Source of the DNA: Streptomyces sp. BV286
GTDB lineage: Bacteria; Actinomycetota; Actinomycetes; Streptomycetales; Streptomycetaceae
NCBI RefSeq assembly: GCF_019090165.1
Contig: NZ_JAHRIB010000024.1
Coordinates: 62,001-126,000 of the forward strand
Direction of reading: 5' to 3'
Length of the DNA stretch: 64,000 nucleotides
How positions within the stretch are numbered: position 1 is the first letter of the stretch; every line of letters starts with the position of its first letter. Shown piece by piece: positions 47,041 through 56,942 of this stretch. Both the position numbers and the translations under genes were made by a program. Under the pieces are notes generated by a model, which made no database searches, was not told the origin of the DNA, and worked only from the letters and a program-made list of their open reading frames with translations.

Positions 47041-48609
47041 GTGGGACACCCGCGCAAGGCCCTGCGTACGACCGCCGTGGGCGCCGTCTCGGCCGCCCTG
47101 ATCGCCGGCACGGCCCTGGGGCTCGCCCCCGCGGCCGAGGCGGCGCCGGCCGGCATCCGTTTCGTCGACATCGCCGGTGACGGCGGCACGGTCCTCAAGG
47201 CCAACGTCGTCACGCCCGCGAACGCCGACGGCTCACGCACGTACCCGCTCGTCGTGCTGCCCACGAGCTGGGGCCTGCCACAGGTCGAGTATCTCGCCCA
47301 GGCCAGGGAACTCGCCGACTCCGGCTACGTCGTGGTCACTTACAACGTCCGCGGCTTCTGGCAGTCCGGCGGGGAGATAGAAGTGGCCGGCCCGCCCGAC
47401 GTGGCGGACGCCTCGAAGGTGATCGACTGGGCCCTGGCCCACACCCCGGCCGACGCCCGGCACATCGGCATGGCGGGCGTCTCCTACGGCGCCGGCATCA
47501 GCCTGCTGGCCGCCGCGCACGACAAGCGCGTCAAGGCCGTCGCCTCACTCAGCGGCTGGGCCGACCTCATCGGCTCTATCTACTCGGGACGCACCCAGCA
47601 CTCCCAGGCGGCCGCCCTGCTGGACGGCGTCGGCCGGCTCACCGGCCGCCCCAGCGCCGAGGTCCGGCAGACCTTCGAGGACTTCTTCGCCTCGAACCTC
47701 GCCAGGGAACCGGAGCTCGTCGCCTGGGGGAAGAAACGTTCCCCCGCGACCTACACCGACCGGATCAACCAGAACGGCACGGCGGTCCTGCTCGCCAACA
47801 CCTGGGGCGACACGGTCTTCTCCCCGAACCAGTACGCCGACTTCTACGAGCGGCTCACCGGCCCGAAGAGGCTCGAATACCGGCCCGGCGACCACGCCAC
47901 CGCCGAGCTGACCGGCCTGTTCGGGCTCCCCAACGACGTGTGGACGGACACCCGGCGCTGGTTCGACCGATACCTCAAGGGCGAGGACAACGGCATCGAC
48001 CGCGAGCCGCCCGTACGGCTCATGTCCCGTTCCACCGGCGGCTACGAGGGCTATCCGGACTGGAAGTCGGTCGGCGCGACACGGAAGAAGATCACGCTCT
48101 CCGGCTCCACCACGATCCGCGCGAACGTCAACTCGGGCGCGGACGGCGGGATCGTCCTCCTCTCCAGCGTCCTCGACCAGCTCACCCGGGTGCCCCCGAT
48201 GGCGTCGATACCGCTGCTGCCGCGCCGGTACGCCGCCGTGTGGCAGTCGGAGAAGTACGCGAGCACCCAGCGCGTGCGTGGCACGGCGAAACTGCACACC
48301 ACCCTCACCGGCACCAAGGAGAGCGGCACCCTCGTCGCCTACCTGTACGACGTGGGCCCGCTCGGCCTCGGCAAGCTGGTCAGCAACGCGCCGTTCACCT
48401 TCCACGGACAGACGCCCGGCAAGCCGTTCGGCGTCGACCTGGAGCTGTTCTCCACGGCCTACGACGTCCCGGCAGGGCATCGGCTCGCTCTGGTCGTCGA
48501 CACGGTCGACCCGCTCTACATCGAGCACAACCCGACCGGCGCGCAGCTGACCTTCTCCTCGCCCGAGACCGACCCGTCGTACGTGTCGGTCCCGCTGCGC
48601 GAGCAGTGA
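47041..48609 (+). CDS. Exported CocE/NonD-type alpha/beta hydrolase (X-Pro peptidase-like)
   Basis: A 522-residue serine hydrolase with a signal peptide (RKALRTTAVGAVSAALIAGT to AEAAPAG, about 1-36). The alpha/beta-hydrolase core has YNVRGFWQSGGEIEVAGPPD and nucleophile Ser148 in GVSYGAGISLLAA; the acid is likely in NTWGDTVFSPNQ and His in GDHATAE. The C-terminal half is the jelly-roll PepX_C domain (GHRLALVVDTVDPLYIEHN). Family members are X-Pro dipeptidyl peptidases or acylases; the substrate is open. The GTG at 47041 follows GAGGAG. A strong hairpin follows the stop. Confidence 0.9.
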   Translation: MGHPRKALRTTAVGAVSAALIAGTALGLAPAAEAAPAGIRFVDIAGDGGTVLKANVVTPANADGSRTYPLVVLPTSWGLPQVEYLAQARELADSGYVVVTYNVRGFWQSGGEIEVAGPPDVADASKVIDWALAHTPADARHIGMAGVSYGAGISLLAAAHDKRVKAVASLSGWADLIGSIYSGRTQHSQAAALLDGVGRLTGRPSAEVRQTFEDFFASNLAREPELVAWGKKRSPATYTDRINQNGTAVLLANTWGDTVFSPNQYADFYERLTGPKRLEYRPGDHATAELTGLFGLPNDVWTDTRRWFDRYLKGEDNGIDREPPVRLMSRSTGGYEGYPDWKSVGATRKKITLSGSTTIRANVNSGADGGIVLLSSVLDQLTRVPPMASIPLLPRRYAAVWQSEKYASTQRVRGTAKLHTTLTGTKESGTLVAYLYDVGPLGLGKLVSNAPFTFHGQTPGKPFGVDLELFSTAYDVPAGHRLALVVDTVDPLYIEHNPTGAQLTFSSPETDPSYVSVPLREQ

Positions 48610-48615
48610 TCACCG

Positions 48616-48667
48616 GCTGCTGCCGGGCGGGCCATTGCCCCTTCGCCACCGCGTGCCCGGCAGCAGC
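48616..48667. terminator. Terminator hairpin after the alpha/beta hydrolase
   Basis: Perfect 13-base arms (GCTGCTGCCGGGC and GCCCGGCAGCAGC) flank a 26-base loop, beginning seven bases after the stop at 48609. It could serve convergent transcription from the ABC ATPase side too. Confidence 0.7.
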
Positions 48668-48898
48668 GTCCCTGGTACGGCCGAGGCGTCGTCGACGGCC
48701 TCCGTCACCGCGGGGATGAACGGCACAGCGTAGTCGAGGTCCGGGGCGGCCGGCCGCCCGGCCTGGCGGATCTCCTCACGGGAGCCATGAGCAGACCTCG
48801 ACTCCCCTTCCTGGAGGGCGAGTTGAGCTCGCCCCCACGCCCCGGGCGGCAGCCGCACGGGACGCCGGGGCAGGACGTACGCAGGCCGTACGGATCAT
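48668..48898 (-). other. Possible gene remnants downstream of the orphan ABC ATPase
   Basis: This stretch has no complete gene. Reading leftward, a good ribosome site (GAGGGGGAG) right after the ATPase stop precedes an ATG at 48898 that opens only 40 codons. In another frame, about 48700-48780 has coding-like GC third positions (REEIRQAGRPAAPDLDYAVP). Both look like leftovers of genes that once followed the ATPase, but no family can be named. Confidence 0.35.
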
Positions 48899-48914
48899 GG
48901 TCGCGCTCCCCCTC

Positions 48915-49658
<744 letters not shown>

Positions 49659-49785
49659 GCTCAGCCCTACCCACTCTCAGCTGTGTCGCGATGGCCGCAA
49701 ACTATCCATCCAGGAGAGGAGCAAACACACGACACGCACTTTTCGGGCATTAGCCGTATTTACACCGTCAGTCCAGGCCACAGCC

Positions 49786-50226
49786 TCACGATTCGGCGAC
49801 CTCGGCGTACAGCTGCGAGAGTTCGGGGACCCCGCTGGCCGCCCAGTCGTGGCCCGAGACGACCACGTCGATCTCCCGGCCCGACACGAGACGCACCATC
49901 GGCCGGCCGTTCGGCCAGACCTCCCAGACCGCGCCGGGAACCGTGCGGACGATGACCGTGCCCAGATAGAGGCCCGCGTCGTTGCCGAGCCACGGCAGGC
50001 TCTCCTCGTCGTCGCGCCAGCGGGGCAGCAGTTGGTCCAGCGCCTCCAACGAGGCCGCGGAGTCGTCGAGTTCGATCCCCGCCTGGTGTGCCTGGGAGCG
50101 CAGCAGTTCGCATTCGGAGAGCAGTTCCGCCACCCCCTCCTGGTCACCCTCGCTCTCCGAGAAGACCGCGACTCCTCTGGCGGGGCCCCGCTTCTTGCGC
50201 CAGTTGCCCAGGAAAGGGATGTTCAT
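49786..50226 (-). CDS. DUF6278-like small cytoplasmic protein
   Basis: A 146-residue protein common in Streptomyces, with no signal, cysteine-metal site or membrane helix. It begins MNIPFLGNWRKKRGPARGVA, has an acidic helical part (EGVAELLSECELLRSQAHQA) and a beta-rich C-terminus (LYLGTVIVRTVPGAVWEVWP). From memory it fits DUF6278, but the function is unknown. It is separate from the ATPase gene by 127 bp, which holds no recognised signal. Confidence 0.72.
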   Translation of the reverse strand: MNIPFLGNWRKKRGPARGVAVFSESEGDQEGVAELLSECELLRSQAHQAGIELDDSAASLEALDQLLPRWRDDEESLPWLGNDAGLYLGTVIVRTVPGAVWEVWPNGRPMVRLVSGREIDVVVSGHDWAASGVPELSQLYAEVAES

Positions 50227-50402
50227 ACACCCAGCCTTTCATCCGTATCGCCCCGGCGCACCACAGGGCGCGCGGAACACCTGTTCCCAGGGAGTTCGCA
50301 CGCAGTTCGCCCTGCCTCATTGACGAGTCCCTGTCGTCTCCTTAGCTTCACGGTGCATCTGTCACCTCGTCAGTGATCCGTCCGTGAGTGGGAGGAGTCG
50401 GT

Positions 50403-52160
50403 GTGCGCCGACGTGTCTGGGGTTCCGCCGTCGCTCTGGCTCTGCTGCCGGCGGCGGTGACGGTTCCGGCGGCGGCCGCGTCGGGGGCGGCGGACAGACC
50501 GCTGCCACTGGAGCGGCTCTTCGACAACACGGCCGTCAGCGACGACACGCGGCCCGGCGGGGCGGACTTCGACGGCTCGGGCGGCTCCCTGTCGGCCCAG
50601 GACCTGACCGCCGCCGGGTGGACACCGGGGCGCTCGCTGACGGTTCAGGGCGCCCGCCTGACCTTGCCCCGCCGGGCGCCGGGCAGGGCCGACAACGTAC
50701 GCGCCGACGGCCAGTCCGTACGGGTACGCGGTCACGGTGACGCGCTGGCCTTTCTCGTGGCGGGCACAGGCGGCGGCGACGAGAGCGGCACGGGCACGGT
50801 GCGCTACCGCGACGGCTCACGCTCCTCGTACCGGCTGACGGCGTCGGACTGGCGCGGCGGACCACTCGCCGCCAAGGCCGTTGCCCTCCCCCACATCAAC
50901 ACCCCCGGCGGCCAACTCGCGCAGAAGGCACGGCTGTACGTCGTGACCGTGCCGCTCGCCCGAGGGCGCTCGGTGGACTCGGTGGAGCTGCCGCGCAACA
51001 GCGACCTGCATGTGTTCGCCCTGTCGGTGCGCCCCGACACCCGTGGCTGGACCGGGAGTTGGGCAGCGTCGACCTCCGGGTACACGGCGGTCGGGCCGTG
51101 GACGGACCGGACCCTGCGTCTGGTGGTGCACACCTCGGCGGGCGGGCCGCGGGTCCGGATCCGGCTCGACAACACCTTCGCGGCCGCACCCGTACGGATC
51201 GGCAGCGCGAGTGTGGCGGTGCAGGCGTCCGGGGCGAGCCCGCGCAGCGCTCCCGTGCCGCTTTCCTTCCGGGGTTCCGAGGGCGCCGCGATCCCGGCAG
51301 GAGCACAGGTGTTCAGCGATCCGCTGGACTTCGACGTGCCCGCGGACAGCAATCTGCTGGTGAGCTTCCATCTGCCGGGGACGGTGACGGCGGCGCCCGT
51401 GCACAGCCTGGCCGTCCAGCAGTCCTACGTCAGCACACCGGGCGACCACGCGGCGGACGCCGCCCCGGACGCGTACACCTCGACGATCACCAACTGGCCG
51501 CTGCTGACGGGTGTCGACGTGGGTGGCGGGCCCGGGTCCGTCGTGCTGCTCGGCGACTCGATCACGGACGGCGAGAAGTCGACGCGGGACGCGAACCGGC
51601 GCTGGCCCAACGTGCTCGCCACGCGGCTGCTGAACCAGAGTGCGGTCCCGCGCTATGGAGTGCTCAACCATGGCATCTCGGCGAACCGTGTGGTCACGGA
51701 CCGCTACCCCGGGGACGGTGTCTCCACCGACACGGGTGGGGTGAGCGCGCTGCACCGCCTCGACCGGGACGTCCTCGCCCAGACGTCGGCCCGTACGGCC
51801 GTCGTCTTCCAGGGGGTCAACGACGCCCGCTGGGGGGCGAGCGCGGAGCAGGTCGTGGCCGGGCTGCGGGAGATCACGGACCGGGCGCATGACCGCGGGC
51901 TGCGGGTGCTGGTCGCGACGATCGCGCCCTGCGAGGGCGAGGCACGGTGCACGGCGGCGGCTGACGCGCAGCGCGTCGCGGTGAACCGGTGGATCCGGTC
52001 CGGCTCCGGTGTCGACGGGGTGCTCGACTTCGACGCGGTGCTGCGGGATCCCGGGCATCCGGCGCGGATGCTGCCCGCCTATGACAGCGGGGATCATCTG
52101 CACCCGGGAGAGGCGGGGCTCGCCGCGCTGGCCGACTCGGTGGACCTGGGACTGCTGTAG
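50403..52160 (+). CDS. Exported SGNH/GDSL-type esterase
   Basis: A 585-residue secreted hydrolase. The signal peptide (RRRVWGSAVALALLPAAVTV to AAAASG) covers about residues 1-28. The first half carries beta-rich regions (SWAASTSGYTAVGPWTDRTL; VRIRLDNTFAAAPVRIGSAS). The SGNH core begins with VVLLGDSITDG (Ser near 386), then NHGISANRV (Gly block), FQGVNDARWG (Asn block) and GDHLHPGEAG (Asp/His near 565). The GTG at 50403 has GGGAGGAG upstream. It would act as an extracellular esterase, acetylxylan esterase or lipase; the substrate is open. Confidence 0.92.
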   Translation: MRRRVWGSAVALALLPAAVTVPAAAASGAADRPLPLERLFDNTAVSDDTRPGGADFDGSGGSLSAQDLTAAGWTPGRSLTVQGARLTLPRRAPGRADNVRADGQSVRVRGHGDALAFLVAGTGGGDESGTGTVRYRDGSRSSYRLTASDWRGGPLAAKAVALPHINTPGGQLAQKARLYVVTVPLARGRSVDSVELPRNSDLHVFALSVRPDTRGWTGSWAASTSGYTAVGPWTDRTLRLVVHTSAGGPRVRIRLDNTFAAAPVRIGSASVAVQASGASPRSAPVPLSFRGSEGAAIPAGAQVFSDPLDFDVPADSNLLVSFHLPGTVTAAPVHSLAVQQSYVSTPGDHAADAAPDAYTSTITNWPLLTGVDVGGGPGSVVLLGDSITDGEKSTRDANRRWPNVLATRLLNQSAVPRYGVLNHGISANRVVTDRYPGDGVSTDTGGVSALHRLDRDVLAQTSARTAVVFQGVNDARWGASAEQVVAGLREITDRAHDRGLRVLVATIAPCEGEARCTAAADAQRVAVNRWIRSGSGVDGVLDFDAVLRDPGHPARMLPAYDSGDHLHPGEAGLAALADSVDLGLL

Positions 52161-52329
52161 GCGCCGCACGCTTCGGGGACGGGTCGGGTTCGGATTGTCC
52201 GTGGGACGCGGGGCCGTCCGCGGCCGGGCACGCGGACTCCCGCGCGTCTGAAGGGGTCTCGCTGTACCCGGCTGCGGGCGCGTCGCGGCCGATCACACCG
52301 ATCCCACGCCCCTTACTGGCCGGGGCCGG

Positions 52330-53109
52330 TCACACGTCCAGGTCGACCACGACCGGGGCGTGGTCCGAGGCGCCCTTGCCCTTGCGCTCCTCGCGGTCGA
52401 CATAGGCGTCGGTGACGGCCTTCGCGAAGGGCTCGTTGCCGTAGACGAGGTCGATGCGCATGCCGCGGTTCTTGGGGAAGCCGAGCTGGCGGTAGTCCCA
52501 GTACGTGTACGGGCGGTCGTACTTGAGGGGGCGCGGGACCACGTCCGAAAGGCCGGTGTCACGGAGGGCGGCGAGGGCGGCGCGCTCCGGCGGGGTGACG
52601 TGGGTGAGGCCCTCGAAGGCGGCCACGTCGAACACGTCGTCGTCCGTCGGCGCCACGTTGTAGTCGCCCATCACCGCGAACGGGCGGCTGCCGCCCGCGT
52701 CGCCCGCGACGGCCGCCTTCAGGGCCTCGAACCACTGGAGCTTGTACGCGTAGTGCGGGTGGTCCACCTCGCGGCCGTTCGGCACGTAGACCGACCAGAC
52801 GCGGAGCGGGCCGCAGGTCGCGGAGACGGCGCGAGGCTCCTCGACGGCGTCGTAGCCGGGGTCGCCGGGCAGGCCCTTGACGATGTCTTCGAGGCCCACG
52901 CGGGACACCACCGCGACGCCGTTCCACCGTCCTGTCGCGTGCACCGCCGACTCGTAGCCCAGCTCCCGGAGCTGCTCGGACGGGAACTGCTCGGCGGTGG
53001 TCTTCGTCTCCTGGATGCACAGCACGTCCGTGCCGCTGCTCTCCAGCCAGGCCAGCAGCCTCGGGAGACGGGCGGTGATCGAGTTCACGTTCCAGGTGGC
53101 GATACGCAT
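52330..53109 (-). CDS. xthA: Exodeoxyribonuclease III
   Basis: A 259-residue AP endonuclease/3'-5' exonuclease of base-excision repair. Catalytic motifs are RIATWNVNSITARL (Asn7), IQETKT with the metal-binding Glu, NGREVDHP, GDYNVAPTDDDVFD and the final SDHAPVVVDLDV. The ATG at 53109 is chosen since the fold starts directly there; the upstream 10 codons in frame are not conserved-looking. It is 30 bp downstream of the MBL hydrolase gene on the same strand and may be co-transcribed. Confidence 0.95.
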   Translation of the reverse strand: MRIATWNVNSITARLPRLLAWLESSGTDVLCIQETKTTAEQFPSEQLRELGYESAVHATGRWNGVAVVSRVGLEDIVKGLPGDPGYDAVEEPRAVSATCGPLRVWSVYVPNGREVDHPHYAYKLQWFEALKAAVAGDAGGSRPFAVMGDYNVAPTDDDVFDVAAFEGLTHVTPPERAALAALRDTGLSDVVPRPLKYDRPYTYWDYRQLGFPKNRGMRIDLVYGNEPFAKAVTDAYVDREERKGKGASDHAPVVVDLDV

Positions 53110-53139
53110 GCCCCACAACCTACCGGGCGCCTCGGACAC

Positions 53140-53775
53140 TCAGAGTTCGGCGGTCTCGCCCGGTGCCAGCCGCAGGTGCTCGGAGCCGCCCAGGGCGCCG
53201 ATCTGCCGGTCGTAGATGGGGCGCGCGAGGTCGGTGAGCAGAGCGTCGTGGATGTCGTACGCGCGCTGGGGCCGCACCTCCCGGACGTAGTCGATGACCT
53301 CGGAGATCTTGCTCCAGGGGGCCATGACGGGGAGCATCAGCGTCTCGACGGGCCGGTCGGGGACGGTGAGGGCGTCCCCGGGGTGGAACAGGCGCCCGCC
53401 GTCGACGAGATAGCCGACGTTCGTGACGCGCGGGATGTCCGGGTGGATCACCGCGTGCAGTTCGCCGTGGACCTGTACGTCGAAGCCCGCGGCGGTGAAC
53501 GTGTCGCCGTGACCGACGGTGTGCACACGACCCGGGAACGCGGCCGAGAGCTGGTCGGCGACGGACTTCAGGGTCCAGATCTCCGCAGCGGGGTTGGCCT
53601 CCAGACCGGCCCGCAGATGTCCCTCGCTGAAGTGGTCGGGGTGCTCGTGCGTGACGAGGACCGCGTCCGCGCCGATCGCGGCGTCCTTCTCGCTGAAGGC
53701 CCCGGGGTCGATGACGAGCGTGCGCCCGTCCTTCTCCAGGCGGACACAGGCGTGCGACTTCTTCGTGAGCTTCAT
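53140..53775 (-). CDS. MBL-fold metal-dependent hydrolase
   Basis: A 211-residue metallo-beta-lactamase-fold enzyme of the UlaG-like class. It starts MKLTKKSHACVRLEKDGRTL and carries the metal motif VLVTHEHPDHFSEGHL, then GELHAVIHPDIPRVTNVGYL and FHPGDAL with further histidine and aspartate ligands. Substrate unknown. ATG 53775 is preferred to 53784 by comparison with family N-termini. It precedes xthA by 30 bp. Confidence 0.88.
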   Translation of the reverse strand: MKLTKKSHACVRLEKDGRTLVIDPGAFSEKDAAIGADAVLVTHEHPDHFSEGHLRAGLEANPAAEIWTLKSVADQLSAAFPGRVHTVGHGDTFTAAGFDVQVHGELHAVIHPDIPRVTNVGYLVDGGRLFHPGDALTVPDRPVETLMLPVMAPWSKISEVIDYVREVRPQRAYDIHDALLTDLARPIYDRQIGALGGSEHLRLAPGETAEL

Positions 53776-53836
53776 GATTCCCATCCTGCCTCCGGGCGTC
53801 CGCGAGGACGCACGCGCGGTGCGCGTCACCCGGCAC

Positions 53837-55144
53837 TCACTCCTGGGGGGTGGTCTCCTCGCGGATGACCTGCTGAGCCACCTTGAAGGCGCTGTTCGCG
53901 GCCGGTATGCCGCAGTAGACGGCCGCCTGGAGGAGCACTTCCTTGATCTCCGCCGGGGTGAGGCCGTTACGGAGGGCGGCCCGGATGTGGGAGGGGAGCT
54001 CGTCGACATGCCCGCCCGCGACCAGCGCGGTGAGCGTGACACAGCTGCGCGAGCGCCGGTCCAGACCCGGCCGGTCCCAGATCTCGCCCCACGCGTAACG
54101 GGTGACGAACTCCTGGAAGTCCCCGGAGAACTCGTCGGCCTGGGCCAGCGCCTGGTCCACATGCGCGTCTCCGAGCACCTCACGGCGGACCTTGATACCG
54201 GCGTCGTACGGGTCGGGTCTGCCCAGCACCGCCTCGGGCTGGGGGGCGGGGGCGATCTCGGCGACGGGCGACATCATCTGCATCTGCTGCGGCACGGCCA
54301 CCACCGGACTCGCCTGCGGGACCACGATCGCCATCTGACCGGTCGACGTGTCGTAGGCCGGCTGCTGCCAGGCGGTGGAGAAGTGCCGTACGAGGAGGTC
54401 CGTGACCGCGGCCGGCTGTTCGACGGGAACCAGGTGGGAGGCGCCCGGGACGACCGCGAGGCGGGCGTCCGGTATTCCGGCGACGAGATTGCGGGCCTCG
54501 GCGGGACCGGTCACCTGGTCGTCCGAGCCGACCAGGACGAGCGTCGGCACACCGATCCTGCCGAGCTCGGCACGGATGTCGAACGCGGCCAGTGCCTCGC
54601 ACGCGGCGATGTAACAGCCGGGGTCCGTGGTGCGCACCATCTGCACGGCCCACTCGGTGATCGCGGGCTGCGCGGCGGCGAAACCGCCGGTGAACCAGCG
54701 CTCGGGGGACGTCCGCGCGATGGGGTCCAGCCCGTTCGTCCGCACGATCACGCCCCGCTGGCGGAACTCGTCCGCCGTACCGAAGCGCGGGGACGCCGCG
54801 ATCAGCGTGAGCGACGCGAGGCGCTCCGGGTGGCGCAGCGCGAGCTCGGATCCGACGGCACCGCCGAGCGCGCAACCCGCGTACCCGAACCGCTGGACGC
54901 CGAGCCCGTCGAGGGTGGCGAGCAGCCGCTCGGCGAGCTCGGTCACCGAACCGGTCGGATGCGCGGGCGCGCCGCCGTGCCCCGGCAGGTCGTAGCGGAA
55001 GACGCGCCACTGCTTCACGAGCTCCGGGACCTGCCGGTCCCACATGTGCCATGTGGTACCCAGGGAGGGGCCCAAGATCAGGACAGGGGCGTCTTCTGGC
55101 CCGTCAAAGCGGTATTGCAGGGTGTTCGGTGGTGTCTCGCTCAC
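53837..55144 (-). CDS. pcaL: PcaDC fusion: enol-lactonase-like plus carboxymuconolactone decarboxylase
   Basis: A 435-residue fusion of two protocatechuate-pathway enzymes. Residues 1-265 are an alpha/beta-hydrolase like 3-oxoadipate enol-lactonase (LGPSLGTTWHMWDRQVPEL; VGSDDQVTGPAEA; GASHLVPVEQP). Residues 305-430 are 4-carboxymuconolactone decarboxylase (GIKVRREVLGDAHVDQALAQ; YAWGEIWDRPGLDRRSRSCV). The nucleophile elbow reads AGCALGGAVG, with Ala92 where Ser is expected, so the lactonase half may be inactive or use another residue. GTG 55144 has GAGG nine bases upstream and is preferred to 55168. No other pca genes are nearby. Confidence 0.88.
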   Translation of the reverse strand: MSETPPNTLQYRFDGPEDAPVLILGPSLGTTWHMWDRQVPELVKQWRVFRYDLPGHGGAPAHPTGSVTELAERLLATLDGLGVQRFGYAGCALGGAVGSELALRHPERLASLTLIAASPRFGTADEFRQRGVIVRTNGLDPIARTSPERWFTGGFAAAQPAITEWAVQMVRTTDPGCYIAACEALAAFDIRAELGRIGVPTLVLVGSDDQVTGPAEARNLVAGIPDARLAVVPGASHLVPVEQPAAVTDLLVRHFSTAWQQPAYDTSTGQMAIVVPQASPVVAVPQQMQMMSPVAEIAPAPQPEAVLGRPDPYDAGIKVRREVLGDAHVDQALAQADEFSGDFQEFVTRYAWGEIWDRPGLDRRSRSCVTLTALVAGGHVDELPSHIRAALRNGLTPAEIKEVLLQAAVYCGIPAANSAFKVAQQVIREETTPQE

Positions 55145-55609
55145 CCGTCTGAGCCTCTCATCTGTCACGAGATGTCACATCGCCGGGGTGGACCGAGCGG
55201 GCCTTGCCCCGCTCCGGCGCTACCGGACCTACCGACGAGAACCCAGGTATACGTTCTCCGGCATGTACTCGTGGCCGTTCGGCAGCGGACCCTCCGGGCG
55301 CGTGCTCTCCTTCAGTCGCTACGAGCAACGCTTTCCTCTTTGATCACGGCCTCACAGGCGGTTCGGGTTACAGCATCGAGTGTGGTGGCACGGACAAGGC
55401 TCGGTGTGACTCACATGGAAATTTTCCGAATCCCGCCCAACAGCAGCTTGAACACCACACACGGTGAACGCTTGGTAGAAGGCTCGACCGTAGCCGGATG
55501 CTCTCAGTTACAGCCACCGGTCCAACCAGCAAGCGGACTCCGAAGCCACCTCGCCCCAATCCTGCAGGCCATGCGGCGCGCAAGTCGCTCGGCTCACAGT
55601 CCACGTGGC
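55145..55609. other. Gene-poor junction between core DNA and integrase
   Basis: This 465-bp gap contains no complete recognisable gene. Its left part is GC-rich like the core; from about 55340 base composition drops toward that of the integrase. The left attachment site of the inserted element should lie here, most likely in 55340-55600, but with only one end in view no direct repeat could be defined. No tRNA gene was recognised. Confidence 0.45.
55263..55343 (+). pseudogene. Short ORF that may be the 5' end of a gene cut by the insertion
   Basis: An ATG at 55263 opens 26 codons (MYSWPFGSGPSGRVLSFSRY plus six more residues) and stops where GC falls. The first codons have core-like composition. 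It could be the beginning of a host gene interrupted by the element, or a chance ORF. No family is recognised. Confidence 0.3.
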
Positions 55610-56836
55610 TCACTCGTGCCCCTCTGCCGCACCCCCGTGCAGGCCATCCCAAGTGGTGGCGGCTCCGCGAAGATCTTCTACATCCGGCTTGACGTACCAC
55701 CGCTTGGTAGTCTTTACGTTCGTGTGTCCGGCCCATCGCGCGAGGATGTGGTCCGGGACGCCATTGTTGGCCAGGAAGGTGAAGCACGACGAGCGTGCGT
55801 CGTAGAGCCTGACGCGACGGAGCCCCAGAAGCTCCATGAGCCGGTACGCGCGTCGGCGAAGTTGCTTGATCGTGAAGGCGTCGCCCGCCTCGTGCACCAG
55901 CACGTAGCCCGACACCGTGTACGCCTCCCCCAGAGCGAGCCTCTCCTCGGCTTGGAGGGCCCGGAATGCCTTGAGGGCTCCCAGCACCAGCGCCGGCAGC
56001 GGCAGATCCCGCTCACCCGCAAGAGACTTGGTGTCCTTCTCCACCACGTACCGGTTGCCCATCATCGTGCGTGTGTTGGCAATGACGATCGTGGCGTTCT
56101 CCAAGTCAACGTCTTCCCACCGGAGGCCGCAGACTTCAGCTGGACGAAGCCCCATCAGCGAAAGAAGAAGCGCAGCATAGAGACGCTCACCCCTGATTCC
56201 ATGGATGAATTTCTGAACCTCCTGGACGTTCCAGGGCGGCACTTCCTCTTTAGTCTTCCGCTCTTCCTTGCGCGCTCTCCGGGGAATGGTCACGTGCGCA
56301 GCGACATTGACGTACACCAACCGCCGGGTAACGGCTCTCCCCAGTGCTTCCTTCAGCCTAGCGAGGCTCATATCCACACTCGTGACACTGAGTGGCGTCC
56401 CGGCCCTTTTACCACGCACGCGGCCATGCGCCAGCGCCCAGTCCCTCCACTCTTCCACGTGCTCTTCAGTAAGGTCCTGGAGACGGATACTGCCGAGCCT
56501 CCCTCGAACTCGGTCCAGGGTAATCATGTAGTTGTAGATGGTGGTTTCTTCGAGGTCCTCCGATTTCATGGCCAGCCATCGGTCGAGCCACTCGTTCACG
56601 GTGATCTTATTGGGCGGCACAAGTGACCCATCATGCCGCCGGTTAGTTATGTTGGCGTACTCAGCCCTAGCTTCCTTCAACGAGTCGAGGGTGCGCCTCA
56701 ACTGCTTACGCTTACCAGCTTCGGGGTCGATTCCTGCGTCGACAACAAACCGGTATCGAACCTTCCCCTTCGAGTTCGGCGGAAGTTTCTTGATGGGATC
56801 TGACAGAATACTCACTCTCCTCGAACAGGCGGACAT
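55610..56836 (-). CDS. int: Site-specific tyrosine integrase
   Basis: A 408-residue phage/ICE-type recombinase. A DNA-binding SAM-like core (NEWLDRWLAMKSEDLEETTI to about 180) precedes the catalytic domain. Catalytic residues: Arg231 in LMGLRPAEVCGLRWED, a lysine near 270 (EKDTKSLAGERDLPLP), Tyr345-Asp-Ala-Arg348 in RLYDARSSC (Tyr replaces the usual His, as in many Streptomyces integrases), His371 in ARWAGHTN and nucleophile Tyr381 in KRWYVKPD. Its GC is clearly below that of the core genes. The start is uncertain: ATG 56836, GTG 56815 or upstream codons. It should insert the element at an attachment site to its left. Confidence 0.93.
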   Translation of the reverse strand: MSACSRRVSILSDPIKKLPPNSKGKVRYRFVVDAGIDPEAGKRKQLRRTLDSLKEARAEYANITNRRHDGSLVPPNKITVNEWLDRWLAMKSEDLEETTIYNYMITLDRVRGRLGSIRLQDLTEEHVEEWRDWALAHGRVRGKRAGTPLSVTSVDMSLARLKEALGRAVTRRLVYVNVAAHVTIPRRARKEERKTKEEVPPWNVQEVQKFIHGIRGERLYAALLLSLMGLRPAEVCGLRWEDVDLENATIVIANTRTMMGNRYVVEKDTKSLAGERDLPLPALVLGALKAFRALQAEERLALGEAYTVSGYVLVHEAGDAFTIKQLRRRAYRLMELLGLRRVRLYDARSSCFTFLANNGVPDHILARWAGHTNVKTTKRWYVKPDVEDLRGAATTWDGLHGGAAEGHE

Positions 56837-56942
56837 AACTTCACAACGCGGGTCTACCGATCGAGGTGGGCAAACTAGCGGCACCATTCGCTACGGCTCC
56901 ACCGCCAAGCACAGCCGGATGCGAACACCATTAATGCTCCGC

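Noticed and set aside
53140..54183. Longer start for the MBL hydrolase reaching into pcaDC
   Set aside because: The added N-terminal part is Arg/Ser/Pro-rich and antisense-like in composition; the enzyme fold starts at 53775.
55170..55600. tRNA gene as integration target
   Set aside because: No cloverleaf or canonical T-loop sequence with matching acceptor arms could be found by eye.
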